From positions 62,001-126,000 of the forward strand of contig SZOQ01000005.1 of assembly GCA_030272835.1 (NCBI GenBank): DNA of 64,000 nucleotides, read 5' to 3'. Source of the stretch: 2-12-FULL-60-25 sp003576745. Its GTDB lineage: Bacteria; Patescibacteriota; Patescibacteriia; 2-12-FULL-60-25. A model generated the notes under the pieces. The model was not told where the DNA came from. It was given only the letters and a program-made list of their open reading frames with translations, and ran no database searches. The translations under genes and the position numbers were made by a program. Shown in pieces: positions 14,665 through 21,699 of the stretch. How positions within the stretch are numbered: the first letter of the stretch is position 1; each line of letters starts with the position of its first letter.

Positions 14665-15220
14665 AGTCCGCGACTACCGCGAGGTGCCCTTTGCCTACCA
14701 AGACAAGCCTGCTTTTCGATACATGCGTACGGAACTCCGGCTGAAGCATATAAGCGACGAAATGTTCCGTAATTTGAGAACCATGTACGTAGCACTGACC
14801 GAGATTGCCTCCGACCGCGCGAACCAAAACATAGAAGCACCGAATGGCTTGCTCCGGACGTATTCAGGGCTCAAAGATTGGCGGACGATCAAGAAGTGTC
14901 TGGATAAGCTCGAGGAATGGGCATTCATATCCGTAAGTAAAAGCCGCGGCGATAATGCCCGGTTCAAGCCCCGAAGCATCACCTTACTCTCCGTCCTACA
15001 TCTGACGAAGGATGGAGACCGATCAACACAAAATGCCGAACGGCACGGCATGCACACCGCATCGGACGGCGATGTTATAGAAGCTAAGGATTTAAAAGAA
15101 ATTAAAGAAAATAATAAAGAAATTAACGGCAAAAACCAAGTCAAGAAAATAAACGAGATGAAAGCCGATCTCGTTGCCAAGATGTCGTTCTCATCGAATC
15201 GGCATAAACGTAATTACTAA
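14636..15220 (+). CDS. Hypothetical protein with a winged-helix-like region
   Basis: 194 residues from the ATG at 14,636 (MQTPNQKKHKVRDY); the frame is open further back but the extra 14 residues look like read-through of the preceding gene. Seen: residues about 25-95 alternate helices with a segment GLLRTYSGLKDWRTIKKCLD followed by LEEWAFISVSK, a pattern like the helix-turn-helix and wing of small replication or partition regulators. The C-terminus is Lys/Asn/Glu-rich. Role unknown; a DNA-binding protein of the mobile element is the best guess. Confidence 0.55.
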   Translation: MQTPNQKKHKVRDYREVPFAYQDKPAFRYMRTELRLKHISDEMFRNLRTMYVALTEIASDRANQNIEAPNGLLRTYSGLKDWRTIKKCLDKLEEWAFISVSKSRGDNARFKPRSITLLSVLHLTKDGDRSTQNAERHGMHTASDGDVIEAKDLKEIKENNKEINGKNQVKKINEMKADLVAKMSFSSNRHKRNY

Positions 15221-15225
15221 AATCT

Positions 15226-15417
15226 ATGACCAAGCACAAAAAGAAAACAGAGATTGAAATCGCTGATGAGATTATCCGAAAGAACATGCCAAAAGCGGCG
15301 GAAGTCCTAATCTCGCTTTTGGAAAGCAAAGATGCAGAGGTACGGGCACATGCGGCCGCTTACATCATAGAGCGGATAACCGGAAAGCCGATTCTCATCG
15401 TCACGATCAGGGAATAA
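15226..15417 (+). CDS. Hypothetical 63-aa helical-repeat protein
   Basis: 63 residues, start 5 nt after the previous stop. Seen: AAEVLISLLESKDAEVRAHA followed by a YIIERITGKP end, one HEAT-like helical hairpin. Similar short proteins ending in G-[RK]-P occur beside phage small-terminase-like genes; here the next gene is of that general kind. Function unknown. Confidence 0.5.
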   Translation: MTKHKKKTEIEIADEIIRKNMPKAAEVLISLLESKDAEVRAHAAAYIIERITGKPILIVTIRE

Positions 15418-15440
15418 AAAGTCCACTAAACTCCACTTTT

Positions 15441-15977
15441 ATGGCCAAGCTGAAACACATAACCAAATACCATGAGCGCGCGCTCGAGCTGAAATATAAG
15501 GGCTATTCCTACCAAAATATCGCCGAGGATATCAATCACCGGTTTGAAAAAAGTAGAAAAGCCAAATTCACTGAGCAAACGATTAAAGACTGGTTTAGGC
15601 AGTCCGGAACATTGCAGGAAACCTACCGGCTTTATGAGCAGGAAATGGATGCGATTCACCAGGAAACCGTGGACATAATCCGCAAAGCCGGAGTACGTGT
15701 CCGTGAGCAGAATTTCCGTCTGGCCAATGAGATGCTGGTCGCTCTTATGGGAAGCCAAAATGACGGAGTGAAGCTGGCCGCCATCAAAGAGCTGCTGGAT
15801 CGCGTCGAAGGTCATCCGAAAGACAGGATTGAACTTAGTAAGCTGAATTTCAAAGACATGTCGCCGTCCGAACGTTGGGAATTTATCCCATACGAAATGC
15901 AACTGGCTTTGGCACGTAACCAATATCCCGATGCCAAAGCCCAGATAATAAACAAATGGCTCGAAACCGGAGAATAA
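15441..15977 (+). CDS. Helix-turn-helix protein, small-terminase-like
   Basis: 178 residues. Seen: an N-terminal helix-turn-helix (ALELKYKGYSYQNIAEDIN, then TIKDWFRQSG) like those of phage phBC6A51-type and small-terminase proteins, followed by a long helix and a KLAAIKELLDRVEGHPKDR stretch that fits the small-terminase pattern. No large terminase or other phage structural gene follows, so a packaging role is not supported. A DNA-binding helper of the mobile element is more likely. Confidence 0.55.
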   Translation: MAKLKHITKYHERALELKYKGYSYQNIAEDINHRFEKSRKAKFTEQTIKDWFRQSGTLQETYRLYEQEMDAIHQETVDIIRKAGVRVREQNFRLANEMLVALMGSQNDGVKLAAIKELLDRVEGHPKDRIELSKLNFKDMSPSERWEFIPYEMQLALARNQYPDAKAQIINKWLETGE

Positions 15978-16074
15978 CCGCTGTGGGCAACTACTGCTTA
16001 GCTTGTGCCGAAAATTAGTATAGGGTTCTGGGTACCAAAGGTCACAATCGAACCATTAACAATTAATAACAAAT

Positions 16075-17712
16075 ATGACCATGACAATGAAAGACGAACA
16101 AAGCCGTGCCGTGGGATATGCCCGGGTATCATCCAAAGATCAGGAGGATACCGGCTATTCGCTTCCGGCTCAGGAAAAACTCCTTCGGGAGTATGCCGAA
16201 CGGGGCGGACTCAATCTGGTGAAAGTATTCGCCATCCAGGAGTCCGCAAGCGGCAGAGTCCAGCGGAAAATTTTCCACGAAATGCTGGACCATATCAAAA
16301 AAGAAAAAATCAGGGTGGCCATCGTGGAAACCACCGACCGGCTGACGAGAAATTTCTCGGAAGCCATCGAGATCGACAAGTGGGTCGTCGAGGACTACGA
16401 CCGGCAAATCCATCTCGTAAAAGAAAACTGCATTCTGCAGAAAGACTCGCGGTCCCACGAATGGTTTATGTGGCGGGTGAAAGTCGCCACCGCCGAATAC
16501 TATATCCGGCTGCTTTCCGAAAACGTAAAGAAGGGACAGAAAGAAAAACTGGCGCAGGGCTGGCTGCCGGCCAAGCCGCCGCTCGGTTATAAAACCGTCG
16601 GCGAGAAAGGACGCAAAATCCACGTACCGGACGAGGAAACTTCTCCGCTCGTCATAAAACTGTTCGAGCTGTATGCTTCCGGACAATACTCGGTAAAAAC
16701 CATCACCGAAAAAATGTACGAACTGGGCATGCGAAGCCGCAGCGGCCGCAAAGTGTATAAAGCCCACATCCACCGGCTTCTGTGCGAGCCGTTTTATTAC
16801 GGCATGAACAATTGGCGCAACCAGCTGACCCAGGGCAATCACCAGCCGATCATCACCAAAGAGCTTTTCAATAAAGTTCAGACCATACTCCGCAATCTTT
16901 CGGCACCGAAACACCGCCGGCACAATCCCTTATTCAGGGGTGTTTTCAGATGCAAGGAATGCGACTGTCAGATTACCTGGGAGACGCACAAAGGACACTG
17001 GTACGGACACTGCAACCATTACCGGAACTGCACGCAAAAAGGCAATATCCGGGAGGATCTTATCGATGATCAGGTACTAAACGCGATATTCGGCATCACC
17101 ATATTCCGGGACGATGATAAAGTCGTGAACCTGCTCTCATGGACGCAGGAAGCCCTCAAAGAGATGCATGCCGAGGAGATCAATTACCGGGATAAGGCAA
17201 CTGGCGAGCTGCAAAAGTCGCTGGAAATGGTTGTGAAGCGGCTCGACCATCTGTATGACGATAAAATTGACGGCAAAATAAGCACTGAGTTTTATCAGAA
17301 AAAATTCGAGCAGTACCAAAAAGAACAGCAGGATATCCAGAACAGCATCGACAGCCACTTAAACGCAAACCTGAAGTACTACGAAATGGGAATCACGGTG
17401 ATCGAGGTTGTAAAGCACGCTAAAGCGATTTACGAGCGCATGGGTCCGAACAAACTCGAGGACAAACGGATGATGCTTGCCCTTATTTTTGAAAACCTGA
17501 AAATCGAAAACGGCGAATTCATGCCTACATACCGCAAACCGTACCAGATGATCGTAAGTCATCTCGGAGCCTTCCAGGCAAAAATCGAGCCCAAAATTAA
17601 AACAATCGAACCGCCGAAAAAGCCCATGAATAAACGAGAAAGCAGCGGTTTTGCCGCTGCTTGTCCCACATGGCTCCGGGGGTGGGATTCGAACCCACGA
17701 CCAATGGATTAA
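16075..17712 (+). CDS. Large serine recombinase (site-specific integrase)
   Basis: 545 residues. Seen: a resolvase domain with AVGYARVSSKDQ (catalytic Ser in ARVS), ETTDRLTRNFSEAI, a recombinase domain with AKPPLGYKTV and a FYYGMNNWRNQL block, a zinc-ribbon with C-x2-C (FRCKECDC) and later C-x7-C (CNHYRNC), then a long coiled coil (about 365-440). Three in-frame ATGs (16,075, 16,081, 16,087) could be the start. The last 14 codons lie inside the tRNA-Asn gene, giving the WDSNPRPMD tail; the TAA is in the anticodon stem region. Known: such enzymes insert and excise elements at short att sites. I infer that this enzyme uses the tRNA-Asn 3' half as its site. Confidence 0.93.
   Translation: MTMTMKDEQSRAVGYARVSSKDQEDTGYSLPAQEKLLREYAERGGLNLVKVFAIQESASGRVQRKIFHEMLDHIKKEKIRVAIVETTDRLTRNFSEAIEIDKWVVEDYDRQIHLVKENCILQKDSRSHEWFMWRVKVATAEYYIRLLSENVKKGQKEKLAQGWLPAKPPLGYKTVGEKGRKIHVPDEETSPLVIKLFELYASGQYSVKTITEKMYELGMRSRSGRKVYKAHIHRLLCEPFYYGMNNWRNQLTQGNHQPIITKELFNKVQTILRNLSAPKHRRHNPLFRGVFRCKECDCQITWETHKGHWYGHCNHYRNCTQKGNIREDLIDDQVLNAIFGITIFRDDDKVVNLLSWTQEALKEMHAEEINYRDKATGELQKSLEMVVKRLDHLYDDKIDGKISTEFYQKKFEQYQKEQQDIQNSIDSHLNANLKYYEMGITVIEVVKHAKAIYERMGPNKLEDKRMMLALIFENLKIENGEFMPTYRKPYQMIVSHLGAFQAKIEPKIKTIEPPKKPMNKRESSGFAAACPTWLRGWDSNPRPMD
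17641..17661 (-). terminator. Hairpin after tRNA-Asn, embedded in the recombinase gene
   Basis: Seen: AGCAGCGG (17,641-17,648), 5-nt loop, CCGCTGCT (17,654-17,661). Read on the minus strand it begins 10 nt past the tRNA CCA and is followed by TTCTCGTTTATT, a weak U-rich tail. It probably ends the tRNA transcript and at the same time codes for part of the recombinase C-terminus. Confidence 0.55.
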
Positions 17713-17745
17713 CAGTCCACTGCTCTACCGCTGAGCTACCCCGGA
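17671..17745 (-). tRNA. tRNA-Asn (anticodon GTT)
   Basis: 75 nt with encoded CCA (17,671-17,673). Seen: acceptor stem TCCGGGG/CCCCGGA, D arm GCTC-AGCGGTA-GAGC, anticodon stem GTGGA/TCCAT around loop CTGTTAA with anticodon GTT (plus-strand 17,711-17,713), T arm GTGGG-TTCGAAT-CCCAC, discriminator G. Its 3' half is shared with the end of the serine recombinase frame and is the probable integration site. Confidence 0.95.
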
Positions 17746-17755
17746 ATGCGGCCGA

Positions 17756-17784
17756 ATAGTATCGGGTCACGCCCGTATCGTCAA
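17756..17784 (-). promoter_or_regulatory. Promoter of tRNA-Asn
   Basis: Seen on the minus strand: -35 TTGACG (17,779-17,784), 17-nt spacer, -10 TACTAT (17,756-17,761). The -10 box ends 10 nt before the tRNA 5' end. It belongs to the host side of the junction, so the tRNA stays expressed after integration. Confidence 0.75.
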
Positions 17785-17799
17785 GAATTCGGATATGCG

Positions 17800-17828
17800 C
17801 GCAGAGGCGCATGTGCCGCGCCTCTGCG
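17800..17828 (-). terminator. GC-rich hairpin after rpoD
   Basis: Seen: an 11-bp perfect stem CGCAGAGGCGC (17,800-17,810) with GCGCCTCTGCG (17,818-17,828), 7-nt loop, 11 nt past the rpoD stop. There is no U-tract after it, so it may be a factor-aided or non-canonical terminator, separating rpoD from the tRNA promoter. Confidence 0.5.
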
Positions 17829-17839
17829 AGTTCATCGAA

Positions 17840-19141
17840 TTAATAATCGACAAGCCTCTTTACCATCGGGTGCTGTTGGATTTTTTCCAGCGCCTTTGCT
17901 TCGATTTGTCTGATACGTTCGCGCGTGACGTCGAATTCCTTGCCCACCTCTTCCAGCGTGTGGCTTACGCCATCCAAAAGCCCGAAGCGCATTTCAAGAA
18001 TCTTTTGCTCGCGTGGGTTCAAGTCCTTGATAACCTCGTCCACATAATCTTTGAGGAGCTGAAGGGCGGCCGCGCGGTCCGGCGCCACGTTTTTGACGTC
18101 CTCGATAAAGTCTTCAAGCGTCGAATCTTCATCATCCTCACCCACGGACGTTGTGAGCGAAACGGTGTCCTGCGATATTTTGATGATATGGCGCACCTTA
18201 TCCACCTCTTCGCCCATTTCCGCCGCAATCTCTTCCGGTAGGGGCTCGCGGCCGAGATCCTGAATGAGCTGGCGTTCGATTTGCTGGAACTTGTTGATGG
18301 TTTCCACCATGTGCACGGGAATGCGAATGGTACGGCTTTGGTCGGCAAGCGCGCGCGTAATGGCTTGGCGAATCCACCACGTGGCATAGGTGGAAAACTT
18401 GTATCCTTTGCGGTATTCGAATTTCTTGACCGCGCGAAAAAGCCCGATGTTCCCCTCTTGGATAAGATCGAGAAGCGACAGCGATTTTCCGATGAATTTT
18501 TTGGCAATGGATACCACGAGCCGCAAGTTCGCTTCGATAAGCTTTTTTTCCGCATCCTTGTCCCCCTTTTCTTTTCGTTTCGCGAGCGCGACTTCTTCTT
18601 CCGCAGTCAAGAGAGGGATTTTGCCGATTTCGCGAAGATACATCTGGATATTGTCGGCGGTCAATTCGAAAGGTTCCGCCTTCGGACGTGACGTATCAAT
18701 GGTGTGCATTTTTTCCATGATGTCGTGGCGCTCTTTCACGCGGCCGAGCAAGCCCTCCTTTTGTTCGATAATGGGTATCCCGTGGGCATCCAGCCTGTCG
18801 ATGAACGCTTCGTATACGGGAAGATAGTCTTCCACGTACGGAAAGGCGTACATGATTTCCTGTTCCGTTAAAAAATTGCGCGCGCGTGATTTTTCAAACA
18901 ACTTATCGAGCGTTTCCGGCGCCGGCGGGGATGATTTTACATACGCCGGTTTGCGTTTTTGCGCATGGCGCGACGCTTGGGCGGATTTGGGCTTATGCTT
19001 GGACGGCGCAGAGCGTTTTAGGCCCTTCTTTGCGATACGCTTTGCCTTGCGCATCATTTCATCGCGCCGCTGTGCGGCGGATTTCTTCGCGGCCTTCTTT
19101 GCGCGTGACGGCTTTGCCGTACGATGCTTTTTTGCGGACAT
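17840..19141 (-). CDS. rpoD: Primary RNA polymerase sigma factor (sigma-70)
   Basis: 433 residues from the ATG at 19,141 (MSAKKHRTAKPSRAKK). The frame is open back into dnaG, but this start clears the dnaG stop by 55 nt. Seen: a region 1.1-like part (about 80-130), region 1.2 with IQMYLREIGKIPLL, region 2 with LIQEGNIGLFRAVKKFEYRKG and FSTYATWWIRQAITRAL (-10 binding), region 3, and region 4 with HTLEEVGKEFDVTRERIRQIE (-35 binding). The first 70 residues are an unusual Lys/Ala/Arg-rich tail resembling histone-like tails. It follows dnaG as in the classical macromolecular-synthesis operon. Confidence 0.97.
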   Translation of the reverse strand: MSAKKHRTAKPSRAKKAAKKSAAQRRDEMMRKAKRIAKKGLKRSAPSKHKPKSAQASRHAQKRKPAYVKSSPPAPETLDKLFEKSRARNFLTEQEIMYAFPYVEDYLPVYEAFIDRLDAHGIPIIEQKEGLLGRVKERHDIMEKMHTIDTSRPKAEPFELTADNIQMYLREIGKIPLLTAEEEVALAKRKEKGDKDAEKKLIEANLRLVVSIAKKFIGKSLSLLDLIQEGNIGLFRAVKKFEYRKGYKFSTYATWWIRQAITRALADQSRTIRIPVHMVETINKFQQIERQLIQDLGREPLPEEIAAEMGEEVDKVRHIIKISQDTVSLTTSVGEDDEDSTLEDFIEDVKNVAPDRAAALQLLKDYVDEVIKDLNPREQKILEMRFGLLDGVSHTLEEVGKEFDVTRERIRQIEAKALEKIQQHPMVKRLVDY

Positions 19142-19196
19142 GAATACGTTCGTGATTAGCGGTGGCGGAATAGGCGCAAACGTCCGTTCCGTACCG

Positions 19197-20963
19197 TCAA
19201 GTGAGTTCCTGGAATCTCTTGGCAAGTTCCAGAATGCGCGTTTTATCGCCGGTACGTTCGGCCGCGCGCATATCTTCTTCGAGCTGCAGACGTTCCGCGT
19301 GCCTGCCGAGGCCGCGAATCGTCTGCGTGATGATGTCGTATTCGGCTGACATTGCGTCATCCGAGAGGCCCGAATAGTCCCGGTCCGCCCGAATGGCGAG
19401 ATAGTTCGCGAGGCGAAGAGTTTCATTGTCCAGGACGTTATTGATGTCATCTGGACTGGTCTGCCCGCTGAATTGTCCGGAATCATAAAGGGTTTTCAGA
19501 CGGTTGTAAAGCCCGATATAGGGGCTTGCGAGAATTTCAGCCTGTACGGGCTTGGCGCGCTCAAAAAGGGCGGGGCGAAGGAGGAGAAGAGCCAGAAGGC
19601 GTTCCGACGCGTCTTCCAGGCGGTTTAGCTTTTTTGGATGGGCTTCTTTTGCCGGAGCAGAGGTTTTCGCAGCCTGAAAGGGACGTACGGGGGTTTTCGC
19701 CAAAGCTTCTGACAGGGCATCTGCACTTGTGCCAAGGGCATCTGCAAGTTTCCGCATCCAGTGATCTCGGACAATCGGGTCAGCGATGCGCTTGATTTCC
19801 GGGAGGATTTCCTCTGCGATATGTCGTTTCTCATCCGCATTTGTTGGCTGGCGATTCCGGAATGCGGCGTGAAAAATCCAGCCCATAATATCTTCCGCAT
19901 CCCGGATGGCGCGCTTCCATATTTCGGGATCCTTCATAATGGCCTCGTCGGGGTCTTTTGCGATGTCCGGAGGCAGGCTGATAATTTTGATGGAAAAATC
20001 CTGGGCGCGCGCGAGATCCAGTCCGCGGAGCGTGGCTTCTTTCCCTGCTGCATCCTGATCAAAGGCGATGGCAAGATTTTTCGTAAAACGCTGAATGAGC
20101 TTGAGCTGTTCTGCCGTGAGGGCCGTGCCGCTCGAGCAAACCACATGTGAGATGCCGATGCGGTGGCTTGAGAGGACATCCATATTCCCTTCGCAGATAA
20201 CGACAAGGTCCTTGCTCTTTATTTCGCCTTTTGCCTTGTCGAGCCCGTAAAGAACGGCAGACTTTTTATACACGGCCGTTTCCGGAGAATTGACGTATTT
20301 AGCCTCTTTTGCGTTTGGGTCGAGCAATCGCCCCGTAAATCCCGCCACATTCCCGTGCACGTCCTGAATGGCGAACATAAGTCTGTCGCGGAAGCGGTCA
20401 TACACCCCTCCGCGGTCGCTTTTGTTCGCAAGCCCTGCCCGAATCAGTTCTTCATCCGAAATCCCTCGTTGCCCCAGCGTCTTGGACAGCGCGTCCCAGC
20501 CTTTCGGGGCATAGCCGATCTTGAACAAATCTCCGGTGAATTCATCAATGCCTCGGGATGCCGCATAGGCTCTTGCATGCTCTGCATCCTGGGATTGTAA
20601 TAATTGCGCTCGGTAAAAACGCGCGGCCATGTCATTGATTTCATGCAGGCGCTTCCGTTCCGATGATGCTTTCGTATTGAATGTCGGAAGCGTTATCCCC
20701 GCTTTTTGCGCCAAATGCTCCAGCGCTTCGCGGAATTCCATGCCCTCCATGTGCATTACGAAAGAGATGAGATCGCCCCCCTGATCGCATCCGAAGCAGT
20801 GCCAGGTCTGTCGGGGCCGATGTACATAAAAACTAGGGGTTTTTTCGTGATGAAAAGGACAAAGCGCCTTAAAACTGCCGCTTCCGGCGGGTTTGAGCGG
20901 CAGGTATTCACCCACGATATCCGCAACATCTAACTTTGATTTCACCTCCTCTGCGCCATCCAT
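19197..20963 (-). CDS. dnaG: DNA primase
   Basis: 588 residues from the ATG at 20,963 (MDGAEEVKSKLDVADIVGEY); the open frame goes further back through an intergenic repeat and is rejected there. Seen: CHC2 zinc finger (C35, H38, C56, C59 in CPFHHEKTPSF and HCFGC), the primase N-terminal core, and Toprim motifs VVICEGNMDVL and AIAFDQDAAGKEA. The C-terminal 150 residues would bind the DnaB helicase. It makes RNA primers for replication. rpoD lies 55 nt downstream on the same strand. No clear Shine-Dalgarno is seen. Confidence 0.96.
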   Translation of the reverse strand: MDGAEEVKSKLDVADIVGEYLPLKPAGSGSFKALCPFHHEKTPSFYVHRPRQTWHCFGCDQGGDLISFVMHMEGMEFREALEHLAQKAGITLPTFNTKASSERKRLHEINDMAARFYRAQLLQSQDAEHARAYAASRGIDEFTGDLFKIGYAPKGWDALSKTLGQRGISDEELIRAGLANKSDRGGVYDRFRDRLMFAIQDVHGNVAGFTGRLLDPNAKEAKYVNSPETAVYKKSAVLYGLDKAKGEIKSKDLVVICEGNMDVLSSHRIGISHVVCSSGTALTAEQLKLIQRFTKNLAIAFDQDAAGKEATLRGLDLARAQDFSIKIISLPPDIAKDPDEAIMKDPEIWKRAIRDAEDIMGWIFHAAFRNRQPTNADEKRHIAEEILPEIKRIADPIVRDHWMRKLADALGTSADALSEALAKTPVRPFQAAKTSAPAKEAHPKKLNRLEDASERLLALLLLRPALFERAKPVQAEILASPYIGLYNRLKTLYDSGQFSGQTSPDDINNVLDNETLRLANYLAIRADRDYSGLSDDAMSAEYDIITQTIRGLGRHAERLQLEEDMRAAERTGDKTRILELAKRFQELT

Positions 20964-20984
20964 GGGTTTGATTGTTACGCAGAG

Positions 20985-21118
20985 AGGGGCGTATAGGCAA
21001 GGGCGTGAGGGATGTGGTGTGTAGGGGGAGCATAATTCTCCCGAACCCCGAGACCCGTTCCCTTTGCCCTTAGCCTTCTTTTCCCAATTACGAATTGCCA
21101 CAATCTTCCACACCCGCA
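20985..21118 (+). repeat. Intergenic mosaic repeat, copy A
   Basis: Seen: core GTAGGGGGAGCATAATTCTC (21,021-21,040) followed by CCGAACCCCGA (21,041-21,051), then pyrimidine-rich words and an AATTGCCA stretch also seen in copy F. GGGAG and CTCCC around CATAATT can form a small hairpin. It fills the gap upstream of dnaG. Confidence 0.7.
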
Positions 21119-21122
21119 TCCC

Positions 21123-21488
21123 CTATTCCCCCGTCTTATTCACTAATAGGCGTTTTGTTCCGAGAAGTTCGCCGTCCACGGATACTTCAAAGATATACTC
21201 CCCCGCCTCCGGAAAGCCGAGACCGATGAAATGGTGGATATGCTGGTGATTGGGACCCTGATAGGATCCTTGCACTCTTCCGAGCTCTTTCAAATCTTTT
21301 TTCAGAACAATCAAAATATCGTGCGGTCCGTCAAGCGCGGTAATACCCATGGCAAGGGAGAGCTTTGGAATGCCTACGGGAAGTTTTTGTGCGGTAATCC
21401 GGTCGAAAATACCGATGACATTCAATGAATTCGTCCCCGCCGTTAAAAACGCGTCATTGCAGATGTGCAGAAAATCAAGACGAGCCAT
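21123..21488 (-). CDS. Hypothetical protein, DUF6941-like
   Basis: 121 residues. Seen: an N-terminal stretch FLHICNDAFLTAGTNSLNVI then GIFDRI, followed by a beta-rich middle and an EAGEYIFEVSVDGELLGTK end. This looks like the small beta-sandwich family named DUF6941 (a first line about a gene product's name, then GIFD-x-I), but I am recalling the pattern, not a search. No signal peptide. It stands alone between the copy A repeat and a 211-nt gap (21,489-21,699) in which I see nothing I can name. Confidence 0.55.
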   Translation of the reverse strand: MARLDFLHICNDAFLTAGTNSLNVIGIFDRITAQKLPVGIPKLSLAMGITALDGPHDILIVLKKDLKELGRVQGSYQGPNHQHIHHFIGLGFPEAGEYIFEVSVDGELLGTKRLLVNKTGE

Positions 21489-21699
21489 AGATGCCTACGC
21501 TAGCAGGGGGCGGTGTTTTCCGCAATTGACGGTACGTTCGGAATCGTGCCTTTGAATTAGAGGGTTGAATACTGTCATTCCTCCTCAAAGAAGGATTTCA
21601 TTCAAGGTACACGAATTTTTATGAGGCACGAAAGATGGAAGCGGCGGAATCATTTTGTATCTTCGAAAATAGGCGAATGCGAAATCTCAATACATAACC

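Larger units (their letters stand above)
1..17681. mobile_element. Integrated element at tRNA-Asn (left end outside the window)
   Basis: The right end is fixed by the tRNA-Asn 3' end, into which the serine recombinase frame runs. All genes to the left are accessory: recombinase, small element genes, the defence operon and a transposase tail; ordinary housekeeping begins directly on the other side of the tRNA. I found no second copy of the tRNA 3' end between 1 and 17,670, so the left att site lies outside the window or is too short to see. Whether the defence operon belongs to the same element is likely but not proven. Confidence 0.6.

Noticed and set aside
15441..15977. Prophage: the small-terminase-like gene
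   Set aside because: No large terminase, portal, capsid or tail genes are near; only the helix-turn-helix resembles phage proteins.
1..17670. Left att site as a second copy of the tRNA-Asn 3' end
   Set aside because: I saw no repeat of the CCGGGGGTGGGATTCGAA stretch in this range; the site is probably outside the window.
21489..21699. Possible small RNA gene in the 211-nt gap before uvrB
   Set aside because: No promoter, stem or terminator that I can defend is visible, and no match to tmRNA, RNase P or SRP RNA landmarks.
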